Shown here in pieces: positions 8,082 to 17,498 of a stretch of DNA of 41,625 bases. A program made the position numbers and the translations under genes. How positions within the stretch are numbered: position 1 is the first letter of the stretch; each line of letters starts with the position of its first letter. Source of the DNA: Prochlorococcus sp. AG-673-M19. Its GTDB lineage: Bacteria > Cyanobacteriota > Cyanobacteriia > PCC-6307 > Cyanobiaceae. A model generated the notes under the pieces. It was given only the letters and a program-made list of their open reading frames with translations, was not told where the DNA came from and did no database searches. The stretch covers positions 1-41,625 of the forward strand of contig QCTP01000011.1 of assembly GCA_003211115.1 (NCBI GenBank), written 5' to 3'.

Positions 8082-9620
8082 TTGAAAATTTTTATTAAAA
8101 AAACAAAGAAATTATTAACCGATTTGACGACTTTAGATGTTGCTTCTTTAATAGTTGCAATTTTAGTGATAATTCCAATTTTTAATTTCTTAATTGAAGG
8201 AATTGCTTTTGTTTTAGGAGGAAATTTTTCTCTAGGTATTGCAGGTAGACAAGAAATATTTGGAACATTAAAACTTTTAATCCTGACAAGTTTATTTGGA
8301 GGTGGATTAGGGACCCTAAATGCTTGGTTATTGTCAAATTGCGAATTTCGATTAAGGAAAAATCTTCGTATTATTCAACTAATTCCTCTCGCAACTCCAG
8401 CATATTTGATAACTGCGGTTTTACAAGATTTAGGAAGTATTTTGGGCTATCAAATAACTGGTTTGTGGTGGGGAGTTCTTATACTTTCAATTACTACATA
8501 TCCTTATGTTTTCATACTTGCTAATGAAAGTTTTAATAAATTTGGAGTTAATCAAATTAATGCGAGTAGAGGTTTGGGAATTGGACCATGGGGAAGCTTT
8601 TTTAAAATTGCCTTACCAATGGCATTCCCAGCATTGATTACAGGAATTAGCCTGATGTGTATGGAGGTTTTGAATGAATTAGGAACAGTTGAGTTATTAA
8701 ATATTCCAAGTATTTCTAAAGGTATAACTGAGAATTGGATTATTGAAGGAGATCCCAAGAGCGCGATTGGATTATCATTAGTTGCTTTAATAATAGTTTT
8801 TACTTTGATTTTATTTGAAAAATGGTCAAGAAATAAAACAAAACGTTGGAGTGAAAATCCGGCATCATTAGATTCTCTGGGATGGGTTTTAAAAGGATAT
8901 AGATCTTCTTTAGCGGTATTAATTACTTTATTTCCTCCATTGTTTTCAATTGGAATTCCATTCTTATGGTTTCTATTAAATATTGATCAGTTAAAAAAAG
9001 GATTTACGATAGAATTACTATCTCTAACATTTAGAACTGTTTCCCTCGGAATAATTACTGCATTATTAACATTAATTTTTTCTTTAATATTAACGCTAGC
9101 TTATCGTCAGAATAAGATTTTACTAATGAAATTCATAACATTCCCATCAGGGATCGGATATGCAATACCAGGCACTGTATTAGCGATATCATTAATAACA
9201 ATTTCTAATTCAAAATTCCATTTCATAGCTATATGCCTTCTGATCTGGGGTTATATAGTTAGATTTTTGACCATTTCAAAAGGTACTCTTGATTCTGGTT
9301 TTGAAAGAATATCTCCTAGCCTTGATGAAGCGGCAAATAGCCTTGGCTCTAATTGGCTTGATGTTACCAAAAAGATACATCTACCCTTATTAAAGGGACC
9401 AATATTCGTTGGATCACTTCTAGTATTCGTAGACACAATTAAGGAATTACCGATTACATTTATTCTCAGGCCATTTGATTTCGATACATTATCTGTAAGG
9501 ATATATCAATATGCTGGAGATGAGCGAATGGCAGAAGCTCTATTACCTGCACTCTTTATAACAGTATTAGGGCTAATTGCATCAAGTACATTAATTCCAA
9601 GCTTAGAAAAAAAGAATTAA
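8082..9620 (+). CDS. futB: Iron(III) ABC transporter, fused double permease (FutB/FbpB type)
   Basis: This is the membrane subunit of a ferric iron importer that moves iron across the inner membrane. The 512-residue protein consists of two BPD-type permease halves, each with about six hydrophobic segments. EAA-loop motifs are seen near residue 160 (ASRGLGIGPWGSFFKIALP) and near 412 (DEAANSLGSNWLDVTKKIHLP), where the ATPase docks. The fused arrangement and the spacer between halves match FutB/FbpB/SfuB. The partner binding protein and ATPase genes are not in this window. Start is TTG at 8082, since no ATG lies near the conserved amino terminus. Substrate assignment rests on family resemblance; a thiamine-type ThiP permease is the main alternative. 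Its stop shares TTAA with the next gene. Confidence 0.82.
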   Translation: MKIFIKKTKKLLTDLTTLDVASLIVAILVIIPIFNFLIEGIAFVLGGNFSLGIAGRQEIFGTLKLLILTSLFGGGLGTLNAWLLSNCEFRLRKNLRIIQLIPLATPAYLITAVLQDLGSILGYQITGLWWGVLILSITTYPYVFILANESFNKFGVNQINASRGLGIGPWGSFFKIALPMAFPALITGISLMCMEVLNELGTVELLNIPSISKGITENWIIEGDPKSAIGLSLVALIIVFTLILFEKWSRNKTKRWSENPASLDSLGWVLKGYRSSLAVLITLFPPLFSIGIPFLWFLLNIDQLKKGFTIELLSLTFRTVSLGIITALLTLIFSLILTLAYRQNKILLMKFITFPSGIGYAIPGTVLAISLITISNSKFHFIAICLLIWGYIVRFLTISKGTLDSGFERISPSLDEAANSLGSNWLDVTKKIHLPLLKGPIFVGSLLVFVDTIKELPITFILRPFDFDTLSVRIYQYAGDERMAEALLPALFITVLGLIASSTLIPSLEKKN

Positions 9621-10561
9621 ATTTTGCTCAAAAGTTTTTTTAATAAGAAAGGGAGGCCTAATAATAAATCTGCAGAGGTAGATATCAATCTAAAATAGAT
9701 CAAACTTACAAAAATTATATTTTGTGGAATATTTTTTCCAACAAAAAAAAGGAAACAAGCTTCAAAAACACCTACACCTCCTGGGGCCGTTGGGACTACT
9801 AAACCCATAGCCCAGGACAAGCAAAAAATTACCAACAAATAAAAAATATTATATTTTTCATCAAAATTAACTATATGAAGGCAAATAACAAATCCAATAA
9901 ATTTTGATAATATAAAAAGGATTTCAATCACAAAGGCTTTCAAAGGGAAAAAAGAAATTATTTTTATTCTTTCATTGAATTTATACTCTGCATTTTTTAT
10001 TTTCAAAGCTCCAATTGTTTTACTTTTCAAGCTTTCTAGACTTCGTAAGATGAGGTAAATTAATTTTCTATTCAGAAATATTAATGGTATGACTAATAAA
10101 AAATAAAATGGGGAGAACATTATTCCGACTGAAGCTAATAAAAAAGAAGAACACAGCATAAAATAAGGCTCAATGAGTGTCGAATAAAAAGCTAATTGAG
10201 GATTACTGATATCTTTTAAAAAGTTATATCTTTCGAAGAAATGCCATATTCCTCCTGGAACATATTTAAGAATATTCGTAAGTACATAAAAGGAAATTAA
10301 ATTATTTTTAGACTTAGTTTTACCAAACCAAAAAACTATATTTTTCCAAGCTAAGGCATTAAAAAAAATACTTAATATACAAAACAAAAATGCCAATAAT
10401 ATATAGTTAGCATTTATAGAAAGATCTATATTGAATGAAATTTGATCAAAATTTTTTAAAAAATAAAAAAAGAAATAAGATAAGCTTGAAAAAAAAAATA
10501 GATTCTTCAGGATTCCAAAGTTAATATTCTTTAGAAGCTTAATAAAAAATACTTTTTGCAT
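9617..10561 (-). CDS. UPF0104-type integral membrane protein (LPG synthase membrane-domain-like)
   Basis: A hydrophobic protein of 314 residues with about seven to eight membrane-spanning segments. YVPGGIWHFFERY and PTAPGGVGVFEACFLFF match the conserved signatures of the YbhN/UPF0104 family, related to the flippase-like membrane domain of lysylphosphatidylglycerol synthase (MprF). It has no attached aminoacyl-transferase domain, so a lipid transport or glycosyltransferase-accessory role is possible but unproven. ATG 10561 is chosen. A TTG at 10579 would overlap the end of larC by 10 bases and add six residues. It lies directly behind larC in the same direction and is probably co-transcribed. 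Confidence 0.8.
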   Translation of the reverse strand: MQKVFFIKLLKNINFGILKNLFFFSSLSYFFFYFLKNFDQISFNIDLSINANYILLAFLFCILSIFFNALAWKNIVFWFGKTKSKNNLISFYVLTNILKYVPGGIWHFFERYNFLKDISNPQLAFYSTLIEPYFMLCSSFLLASVGIMFSPFYFLLVIPLIFLNRKLIYLILRSLESLKSKTIGALKIKNAEYKFNERIKIISFFPLKAFVIEILFILSKFIGFVICLHIVNFDEKYNIFYLLVIFCLSWAMGLVVPTAPGGVGVFEACFLFFVGKNIPQNIIFVSLIYFRLISTSADLLLGLPFLLKKLLSKI

Positions 10562-10569
10562 GTTAAATC

Positions 10570-11793
10570 TTATTTCCAATCTTCAAAAGCTTTAAATTCT
10601 CTACATGATTCTTTAATGATATTTCTTACTTCCTGAGCTGTTTTATTATTCTCAATCTGCAATCTTAGTATTTCATCATTTTCTGGTTTCATGGAAATAG
10701 TACCATTAGGTTGCATCGTTTGTTTAAACTTAATAATTCCAAAATTTGTTAAACACTCACCTCTTCTCCTAAGTAAAACCCACCTAAATTGTTTTCTTTC
10801 TCTCAATCCTATTGTGTTGGAATATTGGAACCATAATTCCCTGAAATATTCTTGCTTATCAATAGGTAAGATAACTTGAATAGAGAAACCTATTCTATTT
10901 TTTTTCATATTAATTGTTTGACAAGAAACATCATAAGCTCCTTTTGCTCTAAATATCTCTAAAAAATTTGCTATTTCTTCAGATGTTTGATCATCAATCA
11001 ATGCCTCTTGAATAGAAATCTCTTCATATCTTGGGCTAATTTTTTTATCTATTAAATTTTCATTACTAGTATTAATTCTTAAAACTCTTACCAAATTTGG
11101 ACAAGGAAGGTCTAAGTTTCCAATACCTACTCCATAAGAATTAATAGAATATTTATTAGGAATTTGGAAAGATTCAACCAAATTACTAAGTAAAGCTATT
11201 CCAGTTGGAGTTGACAATTCCCCCTCTATTAAATCAATACTTGAGATCACTTTAATATCTTTTTTTCTTAATAACTCGATTACTGCAGGCGATGGTATTG
11301 ATAGTTTGCCATGCTCAGATTGAACAAAACCTCTCCCTAAAGTTGGTTCATTACAAAAAACTTTTTTTGGCTTTAAATATTCAATTGATGCGCAAACGCC
11401 TATTATATCTACCAAGGAATCGATTGCTCCAACCTCATGAAAATGAACTTCTTCAGGATCAATACCATGAACTTTCCCTTCCGCTAGAGCTAAAGACTCA
11501 AAAACTTCGTAAATTCTTTTTTGTAATTTTTTTTCTAATCGAGCCTTCAATATTAAATCTTTGATGCTACTCCAGTCTCTTTTAGTACTTTGATCGATTT
11601 TATCTATGTCAACTTTGATTCCTCTAATAGAACAACTTTGAGATTCTCTAAAATACAAATTATATAAATTTTCTAATCCTATACATGCAAGTGGTTTTTC
11701 AATTATTTTTTTTGGTACTCCCAAGTCATGAAATGCTCCCAGTAACATATCACCAGAAACACCAGGGGAGCATTCAATTAATATTTCATCCAT
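10570..11793 (-). CDS. larC: LarC: nickel chelatase for the NPN pincer cofactor (DUF111)
   Basis: LarC inserts nickel into the pyridinium dithiocarboxylate mononucleotide, the last step of the nickel-pincer cofactor of lactate racemase. The protein has 407 residues and the family landmarks: the amino-terminal ECSPGVSGDMLLGAFHDLG, the EVHFHEVGAIDSLVDIIG histidine/acid cluster, and ELSTPTGIALL. In some lactobacilli larC is read through a programmed frameshift; here it is one uninterrupted frame. No larA, larB or larE is in the window, so the partner genes are missing from the neighbourhood. ATG 11793 is the start. The downstream membrane protein gene follows after 8 bases. Confidence 0.88.
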   Translation of the reverse strand: MDEILIECSPGVSGDMLLGAFHDLGVPKKIIEKPLACIGLENLYNLYFRESQSCSIRGIKVDIDKIDQSTKRDWSSIKDLILKARLEKKLQKRIYEVFESLALAEGKVHGIDPEEVHFHEVGAIDSLVDIIGVCASIEYLKPKKVFCNEPTLGRGFVQSEHGKLSIPSPAVIELLRKKDIKVISSIDLIEGELSTPTGIALLSNLVESFQIPNKYSINSYGVGIGNLDLPCPNLVRVLRINTSNENLIDKKISPRYEEISIQEALIDDQTSEEIANFLEIFRAKGAYDVSCQTINMKKNRIGFSIQVILPIDKQEYFRELWFQYSNTIGLRERKQFRWVLLRRRGECLTNFGIIKFKQTMQPNGTISMKPENDEILRLQIENNKTAQEVRNIIKESCREFKAFEDWK

Positions 11794-11857
11794 AAACCTA
11801 TATAGATTTTTAAAAATAAAAATTCAAAAGTTAAAAACTTCTTAATCATATTCAATA

Positions 11858-12457
11858 TTAGGATTTTTCAGATTTAATTTTTTCAATAATCTCACATTTA
11901 ATCATTCGCAATATATTTCCATCCCTAATCACATCAAGACTTACAAAATTATTCAAAAACTTAAGAGAGATCTCTCCTTCAACAATAATTTTAAAAATTG
12001 AATTTTTTAATCTTTTTGAAGTTGGAGAAGAACAAATCTTTATAACAACCTCTTTCTTTTGAGTATTTACATAAATTAATTCCCCTCTTATGGAAAAATA
12101 ATTATTGTTTAAATTTAATTCCTCTAATATTTCATCAGGATCCTTTTCCGAATTATTTTTATCAACTTGATTTAATTTATAAGGGTCCCAAATTCCAGCT
12201 ACCTGTAAATGTAAATCTTTAGTATTTTTATTTCTTGGATAAACTATCCAAAAATAATTATTCTCTAGATTAATATATTTTTTTATTAGCGATAAAGCTT
12301 TCCCAAGAATTACTGCATCAATTATTTTTCCTTCTTTATCAGTTAATGTGCCTCGATTAAATTGCTCTATATTATATGGCTTATAAATACCTTTAACTAT
12401 ACCTATTGCCCTGTACTGGAGTTTATTTGTAACTTCTTGAATAGGATTTTTAATCAT
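11858..12457 (-). CDS. Conserved cyanobacterial hypothetical protein
   Basis: A soluble 199-residue protein with no signal peptide or membrane segment. Its segments YRAIGIVKGIYKP, FNRGTLTDKEG, FWIVYPRNKNTKDLHLQVAGIW and YFSIRGELIY look like a conserved cyanobacterial family I have seen annotated only as hypothetical, but I cannot name a function. The amino-terminal part is better conserved in character (mixed beta strands), while residues about 105-120 are a charged, Asn-rich linker. It is transcribed leftwards between a small secreted protein gene and larC. Confidence 0.7.
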   Translation of the reverse strand: MIKNPIQEVTNKLQYRAIGIVKGIYKPYNIEQFNRGTLTDKEGKIIDAVILGKALSLIKKYINLENNYFWIVYPRNKNTKDLHLQVAGIWDPYKLNQVDKNNSEKDPDEILEELNLNNNYFSIRGELIYVNTQKKEVVIKICSSPTSKRLKNSIFKIIVEGEISLKFLNNFVSLDVIRDGNILRMIKCEIIEKIKSEKS

Positions 12458-12500
12458 CTTTAACTGTATTTGAAAAATTTTTTAATAAGTTTGTTTTGAA

Positions 12501-12797
12501 TTAAAGATTTTCTTTTTCTTCAATCTTATTAAATGATTTTAAAGCATCATCAATAGCATCAGAGGGCTCAGTAGCATCGTTCATACTATTTGCTCTTCTT
12601 AACATCTCTACTATTTCAAAAGGATTGGTAGGCAAATCAGAAGTATTCGTTTCTAATTTTGTAGAACTATTAATTTCAATTTCATTTAAAAATGTATCTT
12701 CTGCAATTAAAAAAGTTGAATCAAAATTCAGAAATGAAATAAATAAAATAAACATTCTAGCTGATTTTGATAAATGTAAATTTAATTTGAATTTCAT
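12501..12797 (-). CDS. Small predicted exported protein, unknown function
   Basis: A 98-residue ORF from ATG 12797 (a TTG at 12812 is an alternative). The first 33 or so residues have a basic start and a hydrophobic core (ARMFILFISFLNF) ending near an Ala-Glu-Asp junction, as in a signal peptide. The rest is acidic, with ELRR-like and ALKSF helical segments (EIVEMLRRANSMNDA, DAIDDALKSFNKIEE). It is not recognised. Divergent from xth with about 70 bases between, and upstream of the 199-residue hypothetical gene with a 43-base gap. Confidence 0.6.
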   Translation of the reverse strand: MKFKLNLHLSKSARMFILFISFLNFDSTFLIAEDTFLNEIEINSSTKLETNTSDLPTNPFEIVEMLRRANSMNDATEPSDAIDDALKSFNKIEEKENL

Positions 12798-12869
12798 TTT
12801 GATTAATTTCAAAATAATTAAACGTAAAAAATTATTTGCTATTTTAATTTTACATAATTTGGTAATAAA

Positions 12870-13715
12870 TTGTTAATCGCAACTTGGAATGTAAACTCTG
12901 TAAGAACAAGGCTTTCTCAAATTACTAAATGGATTAATAATGTAAATCCAGATATCCTTTGTCTTCAAGAAACCAAAGTTATAGATGATTTCTTCCCTAT
13001 GACACCTTTTGAAGAATTAGGTTATGAGGTTATTAAATATGGCCAAAAATCGTACAATGGCGTCGCAATAATAAGTAAATTAAAAATAGAAAATTTTGAT
13101 AAAGGATTTACTCACGAGTGTAAAGAAAAAAATATTTCTATAGAATTTCATAATCAAAAAAGATTAATTTCTGCAAATATCAATGGGTTAAAAATAATAA
13201 ATGTTTACGTACCAAATGGATCGTCAATAAATTCTGATAAATTTGATTATAAAATTGAATGGTTAAATCATCTATCGTCATTCTTGGATGAAAAGATTAG
13301 AGAAGATGATTTAGTTTGTCTTGTTGGGGATTTTAATATTGCTCCATGCGAAGTAGATATTCATTCTCCTCAAAAATATGAAGGAGGAATAATGGCTTCA
13401 AAGACGGAAAGAGAAGCACTTAATAATGTTCTTAAAGGAAGATTTATTGATTCTTTTCGGATTTTTGAGAAGAATACTGGTCATTGGAGTTGGTGGGATT
13501 ACCGTAATAATGCATATGAACTAAATAAAGGTTGGAGAATAGACCATATTTATATCAGTAAAAACCTTTCATCAAAACTCAAAAGCTGTGTGATAGAGAG
13601 GAATCAAAGGGAAAATTTACAACCTAGTGATCATGCTCCAGTATTGATTAATTTAGAGATCGATAATCAAAATGAAGATTACTTTGATTATGATGACGAC
13701 CTTTTCGAAATATAA
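12870..13715 (+). CDS. xth: Exodeoxyribonuclease III (AP endonuclease)
   Basis: This base-excision-repair enzyme cuts at abasic sites and has 3'-5' exonuclease activity. The 281-residue protein shows the family motifs: ATWNVNSVRTRL at the start, LCLQETKV with the metal-binding Glu, NVYVPNGS, LVGDFNIAP with catalytic Asp/Asn, WRIDHIYIS, and SDHAPVL with the catalytic His. A Phe/Asp-rich acidic tail follows. The start is TTG at 12870, because the family's conserved amino terminus begins two residues later and no ATG precedes it. It is divergent from the small exported protein gene. Confidence 0.95.
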   Translation: MLIATWNVNSVRTRLSQITKWINNVNPDILCLQETKVIDDFFPMTPFEELGYEVIKYGQKSYNGVAIISKLKIENFDKGFTHECKEKNISIEFHNQKRLISANINGLKIINVYVPNGSSINSDKFDYKIEWLNHLSSFLDEKIREDDLVCLVGDFNIAPCEVDIHSPQKYEGGIMASKTEREALNNVLKGRFIDSFRIFEKNTGHWSWWDYRNNAYELNKGWRIDHIYISKNLSSKLKSCVIERNQRENLQPSDHAPVLINLEIDNQNEDYFDYDDDLFEI

Positions 13716-13871
13716 TTAAAAAGATATCAATTTTTTATAAATCCTCAAAACGCCTAATATTAAAGAAAAATTTAGAAATAAATTAGTTTTTTATCAAATT
13801 TTCTTCAAAATTAATTATTTACATTCCAAAATATCGCAATAAAAATATCATAATGTAGAATTTCAATCTGA

Positions 13872-13900
13872 TTGACAAAATTTTTACTTATTTCTAATTT
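13872..13900 (+). promoter_or_regulatory. Likely sigma-70 promoter of hemL
   Basis: A perfect -35 box TTGACA lies at 13872-13877 and a -10-like TAATTT at 13895-13900, with a 17-base spacer. The expected transcript start near 13907 would leave a leader of about 37 bases before the hemL TTG start. It is one of the few promoters in this AT-rich window with a canonical -35 box. The rest of the xth-hemL spacer (13716-13943) holds nothing else I recognise. Confidence 0.55.
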
Positions 13901-13943
13901 AGAACATGATGAAATTTTCCTCAAAACTCAATTTATTTAAATT

Positions 13944-15245
13944 TTGACTGACATATTAAATATCACTCATTCTGAAGAAGTCTTCTCATCAGCATTGGAA
14001 TTAATGCCCGGGGGAGTTAGCTCCCCGGTTAGAGCATTTAAATCTGTTGGTGGGCAACCGATTGTTTTTGATAGAGTTAAAGGCCCTTTTGCCTGGGACA
14101 TTGACGGAAATAGATATATTGATTACATAGGTAGTTGGGGACCCGCCATTTGTGGACATGCTCACCCCGAAGTGATTACAGCATTACAAGAAGCAATTGA
14201 AAAAGGTACAAGCTTTGGAGCACCTTGTGTATTAGAGAATAAACTTGCTGAGATGGTAATAGATGCGGTTCCATCAGTAGAGATGGTAAGGTTCGTAAAC
14301 AGCGGAACTGAGGCGTGTATGGCAGTTTTGAGGTTAATGAGGGCTTATACAGGAAGAGATAAGGTAATAAAATTTGATGGGTGTTATCACGGACATGCCG
14401 ATATGTTTTTGGTAAAAGCAGGTTCTGGGGTAGCTACTTTAGGTTTACCAGATTCGCCAGGAGTTCCAAGAACTACAACAGCAAATACTTTAACTGCTCC
14501 CTATAACGATCTTGAGGCTGTAAAAAAATTATTTTCAGAGAATCCTGATGCGATATCAGGAGTAATTCTTGAGCCTATAGTAGGAAACGCAGGTTTTATT
14601 ACTCCTGAACCTGGTTTCCTTGAAGGATTAAGAGAGCTTACAACTGAAAATGGATCTCTATTAGTTTTTGATGAGGTTATGACTGGTTTCAGAATTAGCT
14701 ATGGAGGTGCACAAGAAAAATTTGGGGTTACACCTGATTTAACAACTCTCGGCAAAGTAATTGGTGGAGGATTACCTGTTGGAGCTTACGGAGGAAGAAA
14801 AGAAATAATGTCTATGGTTGCCCCCTCTGGTCCTGTTTATCAAGCCGGTACTTTAAGTGGCAATCCACTAGCTATGACAGCAGGTATAAAAACTCTTGAG
14901 TTGCTTAAGCAAGAAGGAACTTATGAGAAGCTAGAATTAACAACTACTAGATTGATTGAGGGAATAATGCAATCCGCCGAAAATAATAGTATTGCAATAA
15001 ACGGTGGCAGCGTTAGTGCAATGTTCGGATTTTTTCTATGTGAGGGTCCGGTAAGAAATTTTGAGGAAGCTAAAACAAATGATTCAGAACTGTTTGGGAA
15101 ACTTCATAGAGAAATGCTAAAAAGGGGAATTTACTTAGCTCCAAGTCCATTTGAAGCTGGCTTTACTTCCTTAGCTCATAGCGAAGAAGATATTGATCGA
15201 ACGATAGAAGCATTCGATCAATCATTTAGTGCTCTAAAAAATTAA
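13944..15245 (+). CDS. hemL: Glutamate-1-semialdehyde 2,1-aminomutase
   Basis: This PLP enzyme converts glutamate-1-semialdehyde to 5-aminolevulinate, the committed precursor of all tetrapyrroles. The 433 residues match the family length. Motifs include [13 protein letters not shown] (cofactor phosphate site), [21 protein letters not shown] with Asp243, and [17 protein letters not shown] with the Schiff-base Lys271. The start is TTG at 13944. Base composition is slightly less AT-rich than the neighbours, as expected for a highly expressed gene. It converges on the prohibitin-like gene with only two bases between the stop codons. Confidence 0.97.
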   Translation: MTDILNITHSEEVFSSALELMPGGVSSPVRAFKSVGGQPIVFDRVKGPFAWDIDGNRYIDYIGSWGPAICGHAHPEVITALQEAIEKGTSFGAPCVLENKLAEMVIDAVPSVEMVRFVNSGTEACMAVLRLMRAYTGRDKVIKFDGCYHGHADMFLVKAGSGVATLGLPDSPGVPRTTTANTLTAPYNDLEAVKKLFSENPDAISGVILEPIVGNAGFITPEPGFLEGLRELTTENGSLLVFDEVMTGFRISYGGAQEKFGVTPDLTTLGKVIGGGLPVGAYGGRKEIMSMVAPSGPVYQAGTLSGNPLAMTAGIKTLELLKQEGTYEKLELTTTRLIEGIMQSAENNSIAINGGSVSAMFGFFLCEGPVRNFEEAKTNDSELFGKLHREMLKRGIYLAPSPFEAGFTSLAHSEEDIDRTIEAFDQSFSALKN

Positions 15246-15247
15246 TT

Positions 15248-16054
15248 CTATCTATTTTTTCCTCCAACAATCACAGGTGGCATTCCGCCACTAGTTCCTG
15301 GCAAGCCTGGTACTACTTGAGTACTGCCGTCCCATTTGTCTAAGAATAGTTTAAAAAGAACTTGATCATTTAAACCTTTATTTAGTGTTTCGTACCTTAA
15401 TGCTTCCTGTTCTGCGATTTCAACTTCTGTTTTAGCTCTTAAAAGTAGCTGTCCCGCAATTTGTTTCTGTTCAATAGCCGCTCTATATTCCTCAGCAATT
15501 TCTAGTCCAGTTAGATCTAAACTCTTTACATCCACGTAATCAAATGAATTCAATTCATCGGCTACAGTAGTAGCGACTTTTTCAGAAATAACATTAAATT
15601 CAGTTGCTATTGTTTCTAATTCATACTGTGAGAAAACAGATTTTAGAGCTTTAAGTAAAGAAGGCTGAACTATTTTTTGGTAAACATCACTGTTTCTGCT
15701 AGCAATTGTGGCAAAAATTCTTCCTGCTTCGCTTGGCTTAACAGAGTATTTAACAGTAGCCGTTGCTCTTATAACTTGAAGATCTTTTGTTAAGGTTTCA
15801 AATTTCTCAGGTTGAACTTGAGTTTTAACATCAAAGGGAAATACGGACTGAACGAAAGGGACTTTAAAATTCAATCCTGGTCTTCTTGAACCTCCACTTA
15901 CCTTACCAAGAGTAGTTACTACAGCCACTTGTCCTGAAGGTACTACAAATAAAGATTGCGTAAGTAAAAGAAATCCAGTAAAAGATAAAACAATTAGTAG
16001 AGTAGCTGTCCCTCCGGGACCAGTTGGGGTGACATTTTTGAAAGATGTTGACAT
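15248..16054 (-). CDS. Prohibitin/SPFH (band 7) membrane protein
   Basis: A 268-residue SPFH-domain protein. A single membrane segment (about residues 18-38) follows a Gly/Thr/Pro-rich start. The SPFH core runs from about 40 to 200, with VPSGQVAVVTTLGKV and the GLNFKVPFVQSVFPFDVKTQ pattern. A helical stretch rich in Ala/Glu (EQKQIAGQLLLRAKTEVEIAEQEALRYE in parts) follows, then a Gly/Pro tail. Prohibitin homologues form ring assemblies in membranes and associate with FtsH proteases and thylakoid quality control; that role is inferred from the family. ATG at 16054. Confidence 0.9.
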   Translation of the reverse strand: MSTSFKNVTPTGPGGTATLLIVLSFTGFLLLTQSLFVVPSGQVAVVTTLGKVSGGSRRPGLNFKVPFVQSVFPFDVKTQVQPEKFETLTKDLQVIRATATVKYSVKPSEAGRIFATIASRNSDVYQKIVQPSLLKALKSVFSQYELETIATEFNVISEKVATTVADELNSFDYVDVKSLDLTGLEIAEEYRAAIEQKQIAGQLLLRAKTEVEIAEQEALRYETLNKGLNDQVLFKLFLDKWDGSTQVVPGLPGTSGGMPPVIVGGKNR

Positions 16055-16164
16055 TTAAATTTGCTTTTAATTAATCATATTTAAAGAAATTAATTAATGC
16101 ATTACTAAGGAGTTTAATTAAAATATTTTTTTAATAATTGTTTTACCTAATTAACAAATAAATT

Positions 16165-16374
16165 TCATGAGTTGTTTGTTTTAAATTTCTGCAATAATTG
16201 TGAGTAAAGATTCTCATCTATTTCCCTTATGTCGTATTCAGAAGGTAAAACTCCATGCTTATGCTCATGGGCAGCCATCCAACAAAATTTCTCAATTTCT
16301 CGCAATGAAAAACGTGGATAATCTTTTATTTTTAGGCACAATTTTTCAAGCAGAGATTTTGAATAATCTGTCAT
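16165..16374 (-). CDS. Small conserved hypothetical protein
   Basis: A 69-residue soluble protein with a Cys/Trp/His-bearing centre (REIEKFCWMAAHEHKHGVLP) and an acidic carboxyl half. The His-x-His-Lys-His cluster near residues 36-40 could bind metal, but this is only suggested by composition. It is transcribed leftwards 24 bases downstream of the YajQ gene and is probably co-transcribed with it. I do not recognise the family. ATG 16374. Confidence 0.6.
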   Translation of the reverse strand: MTDYSKSLLEKLCLKIKDYPRFSLREIEKFCWMAAHEHKHGVLPSEYDIREIDENLYSQLLQKFKTNNS

Positions 16375-16398
16375 TTTAAATTATTAATTATCAACATT

Positions 16399-16896
16399 TT
16401 ATCGATAATTATTAGCTTGGAGAGGAATTTTATATTTCTCCTCCAAATTATCAAGTAATTTAATTGTCGATTGAAGATCATTCTTACTTTTGCTTGTTAC
16501 TCTCAAGGTCTCACCATTGATGCTTACATTGACCTTTTTAAATTCATCTCTTATATTTTTGCTAATCTTTTTCGCAATTTCCTGATTTAGTCCTTTTTTT
16601 AAAGTAATAGTTTGCTTTACTTTATTTCCGCTTACAACTTCAATACTGTTGTAATCAAATATTTTTAAAGAGAGTTTTCTTTTTATTGCCTTTTGTCTAA
16701 TAATATCAATCACAGAATTTAGAGTTAATTCGCTATTAGTAATTATAAAAATATTGTCTTTTTCCAAGTCCAAGGAAGTTTCTGTTCCTTTAAGATCATA
16801 TCTTTGAGAAATCTCTCTTTTAACTTGATCCAAAGCATTTACTAATTCTTGTCTATCGAAATCGGAAACCACATCAAATGAAAAATTTTCTGCCAT
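16399..16896 (-). CDS. yajQ: YajQ-family nucleotide-binding protein (UPF0234)
   Basis: The 165-residue protein aligns with YajQ along its whole length: FSFDVVSDFDRQELVNALDQVKREISQRYDLKG at the start (in parts), the lysine-rich centre with ITLKKGLNQEIAKKI, and VSINGETLRVTSKSKNDLQ followed by PLQANNYR at the end. Some YajQ proteins bind cyclic di-GMP and act as effectors; others bind nucleotides or RNA. The role here is unknown. ATG 16896, with a small gene downstream in the same direction. Confidence 0.93.
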   Translation of the reverse strand: MAENFSFDVVSDFDRQELVNALDQVKREISQRYDLKGTETSLDLEKDNIFIITNSELTLNSVIDIIRQKAIKRKLSLKIFDYNSIEVVSGNKVKQTITLKKGLNQEIAKKISKNIRDEFKKVNVSINGETLRVTSKSKNDLQSTIKLLDNLEEKYKIPLQANNYR

Positions 16897-16960
16897 TACT
16901 TAAAATTAAAATTAATTTAATTATTACCCTAAATAAACTTAAAAAAAAAAGAGAGTTTAT

Positions 16961-17473
16961 TTAATCAAAAAATAACAAACTGACTACCTTGCCCATTTCT
17001 TCAGCACATCTACAACTATTTAATAAGGTTTCACTATCGTGAAAAGCGAAACAAATTAATTGATCACATCTATTAATAATTTCTTGATTACAAAGACTAC
17101 TTGCCATTGGTAAAGGTAATTCATCATTCTCACTCTTCTCAACCAAATGCATAACGCTCTCAAGTTGATCTTTAATTTCAGGTAATTGTTTATCTAAGCT
17201 CTGCGGCAAAAGTACAGTTAGCAAAGAAGGATTAATCTCTAAAACAGCTCTTATAACTGCTGCATTTACCCCCTGAGATCCTGACGTAAGGATAGTATGT
17301 CCCTCTTCCGCTAATGACCTCGCGATTAGTTCGATTAAGTGAATATCAACAACAGGTACGTGTCTGCTTCCCAAAAAAGCAATCCTTCTTTTCCCATTAT
17401 CCTGAAGTTTTGCAAGTTCCTGAGCTAAGGTGTCAACACCTTGAGTGGAAGGTAGGTCTAAAGAACGACTCAA
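16961..17473 (-). CDS. DprA/LOG-like Rossmann protein (DNA recombination-mediator A-like)
   Basis: A 170-residue protein with a single Rossmann-like domain: RIAFLGSRHVPVVD at the first strand and nucleotide loop, EEGHTILTSGSQGVNAAVIRAVLE (in parts) at the second, and RCDQLICFAFHDSETLLNSCRCAEEMGK at the end. This resembles the core of DprA and LOG-type proteins but lacks their flanking SAM and winged-helix domains. It starts at TTG 17473, with no ATG nearby. It lies 25 bases downstream of the DRTGG protein gene in the same direction. Function unknown; true DNA-uptake activity should not be assumed. Confidence 0.72.
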   Translation of the reverse strand: MSRSLDLPSTQGVDTLAQELAKLQDNGKRRIAFLGSRHVPVVDIHLIELIARSLAEEGHTILTSGSQGVNAAVIRAVLEINPSLLTVLLPQSLDKQLPEIKDQLESVMHLVEKSENDELPLPMASSLCNQEIINRCDQLICFAFHDSETLLNSCRCAEEMGKVVSLLFFD

Positions 17474-17498
17474 AATAAAATGGTTACTATATTTGAAA

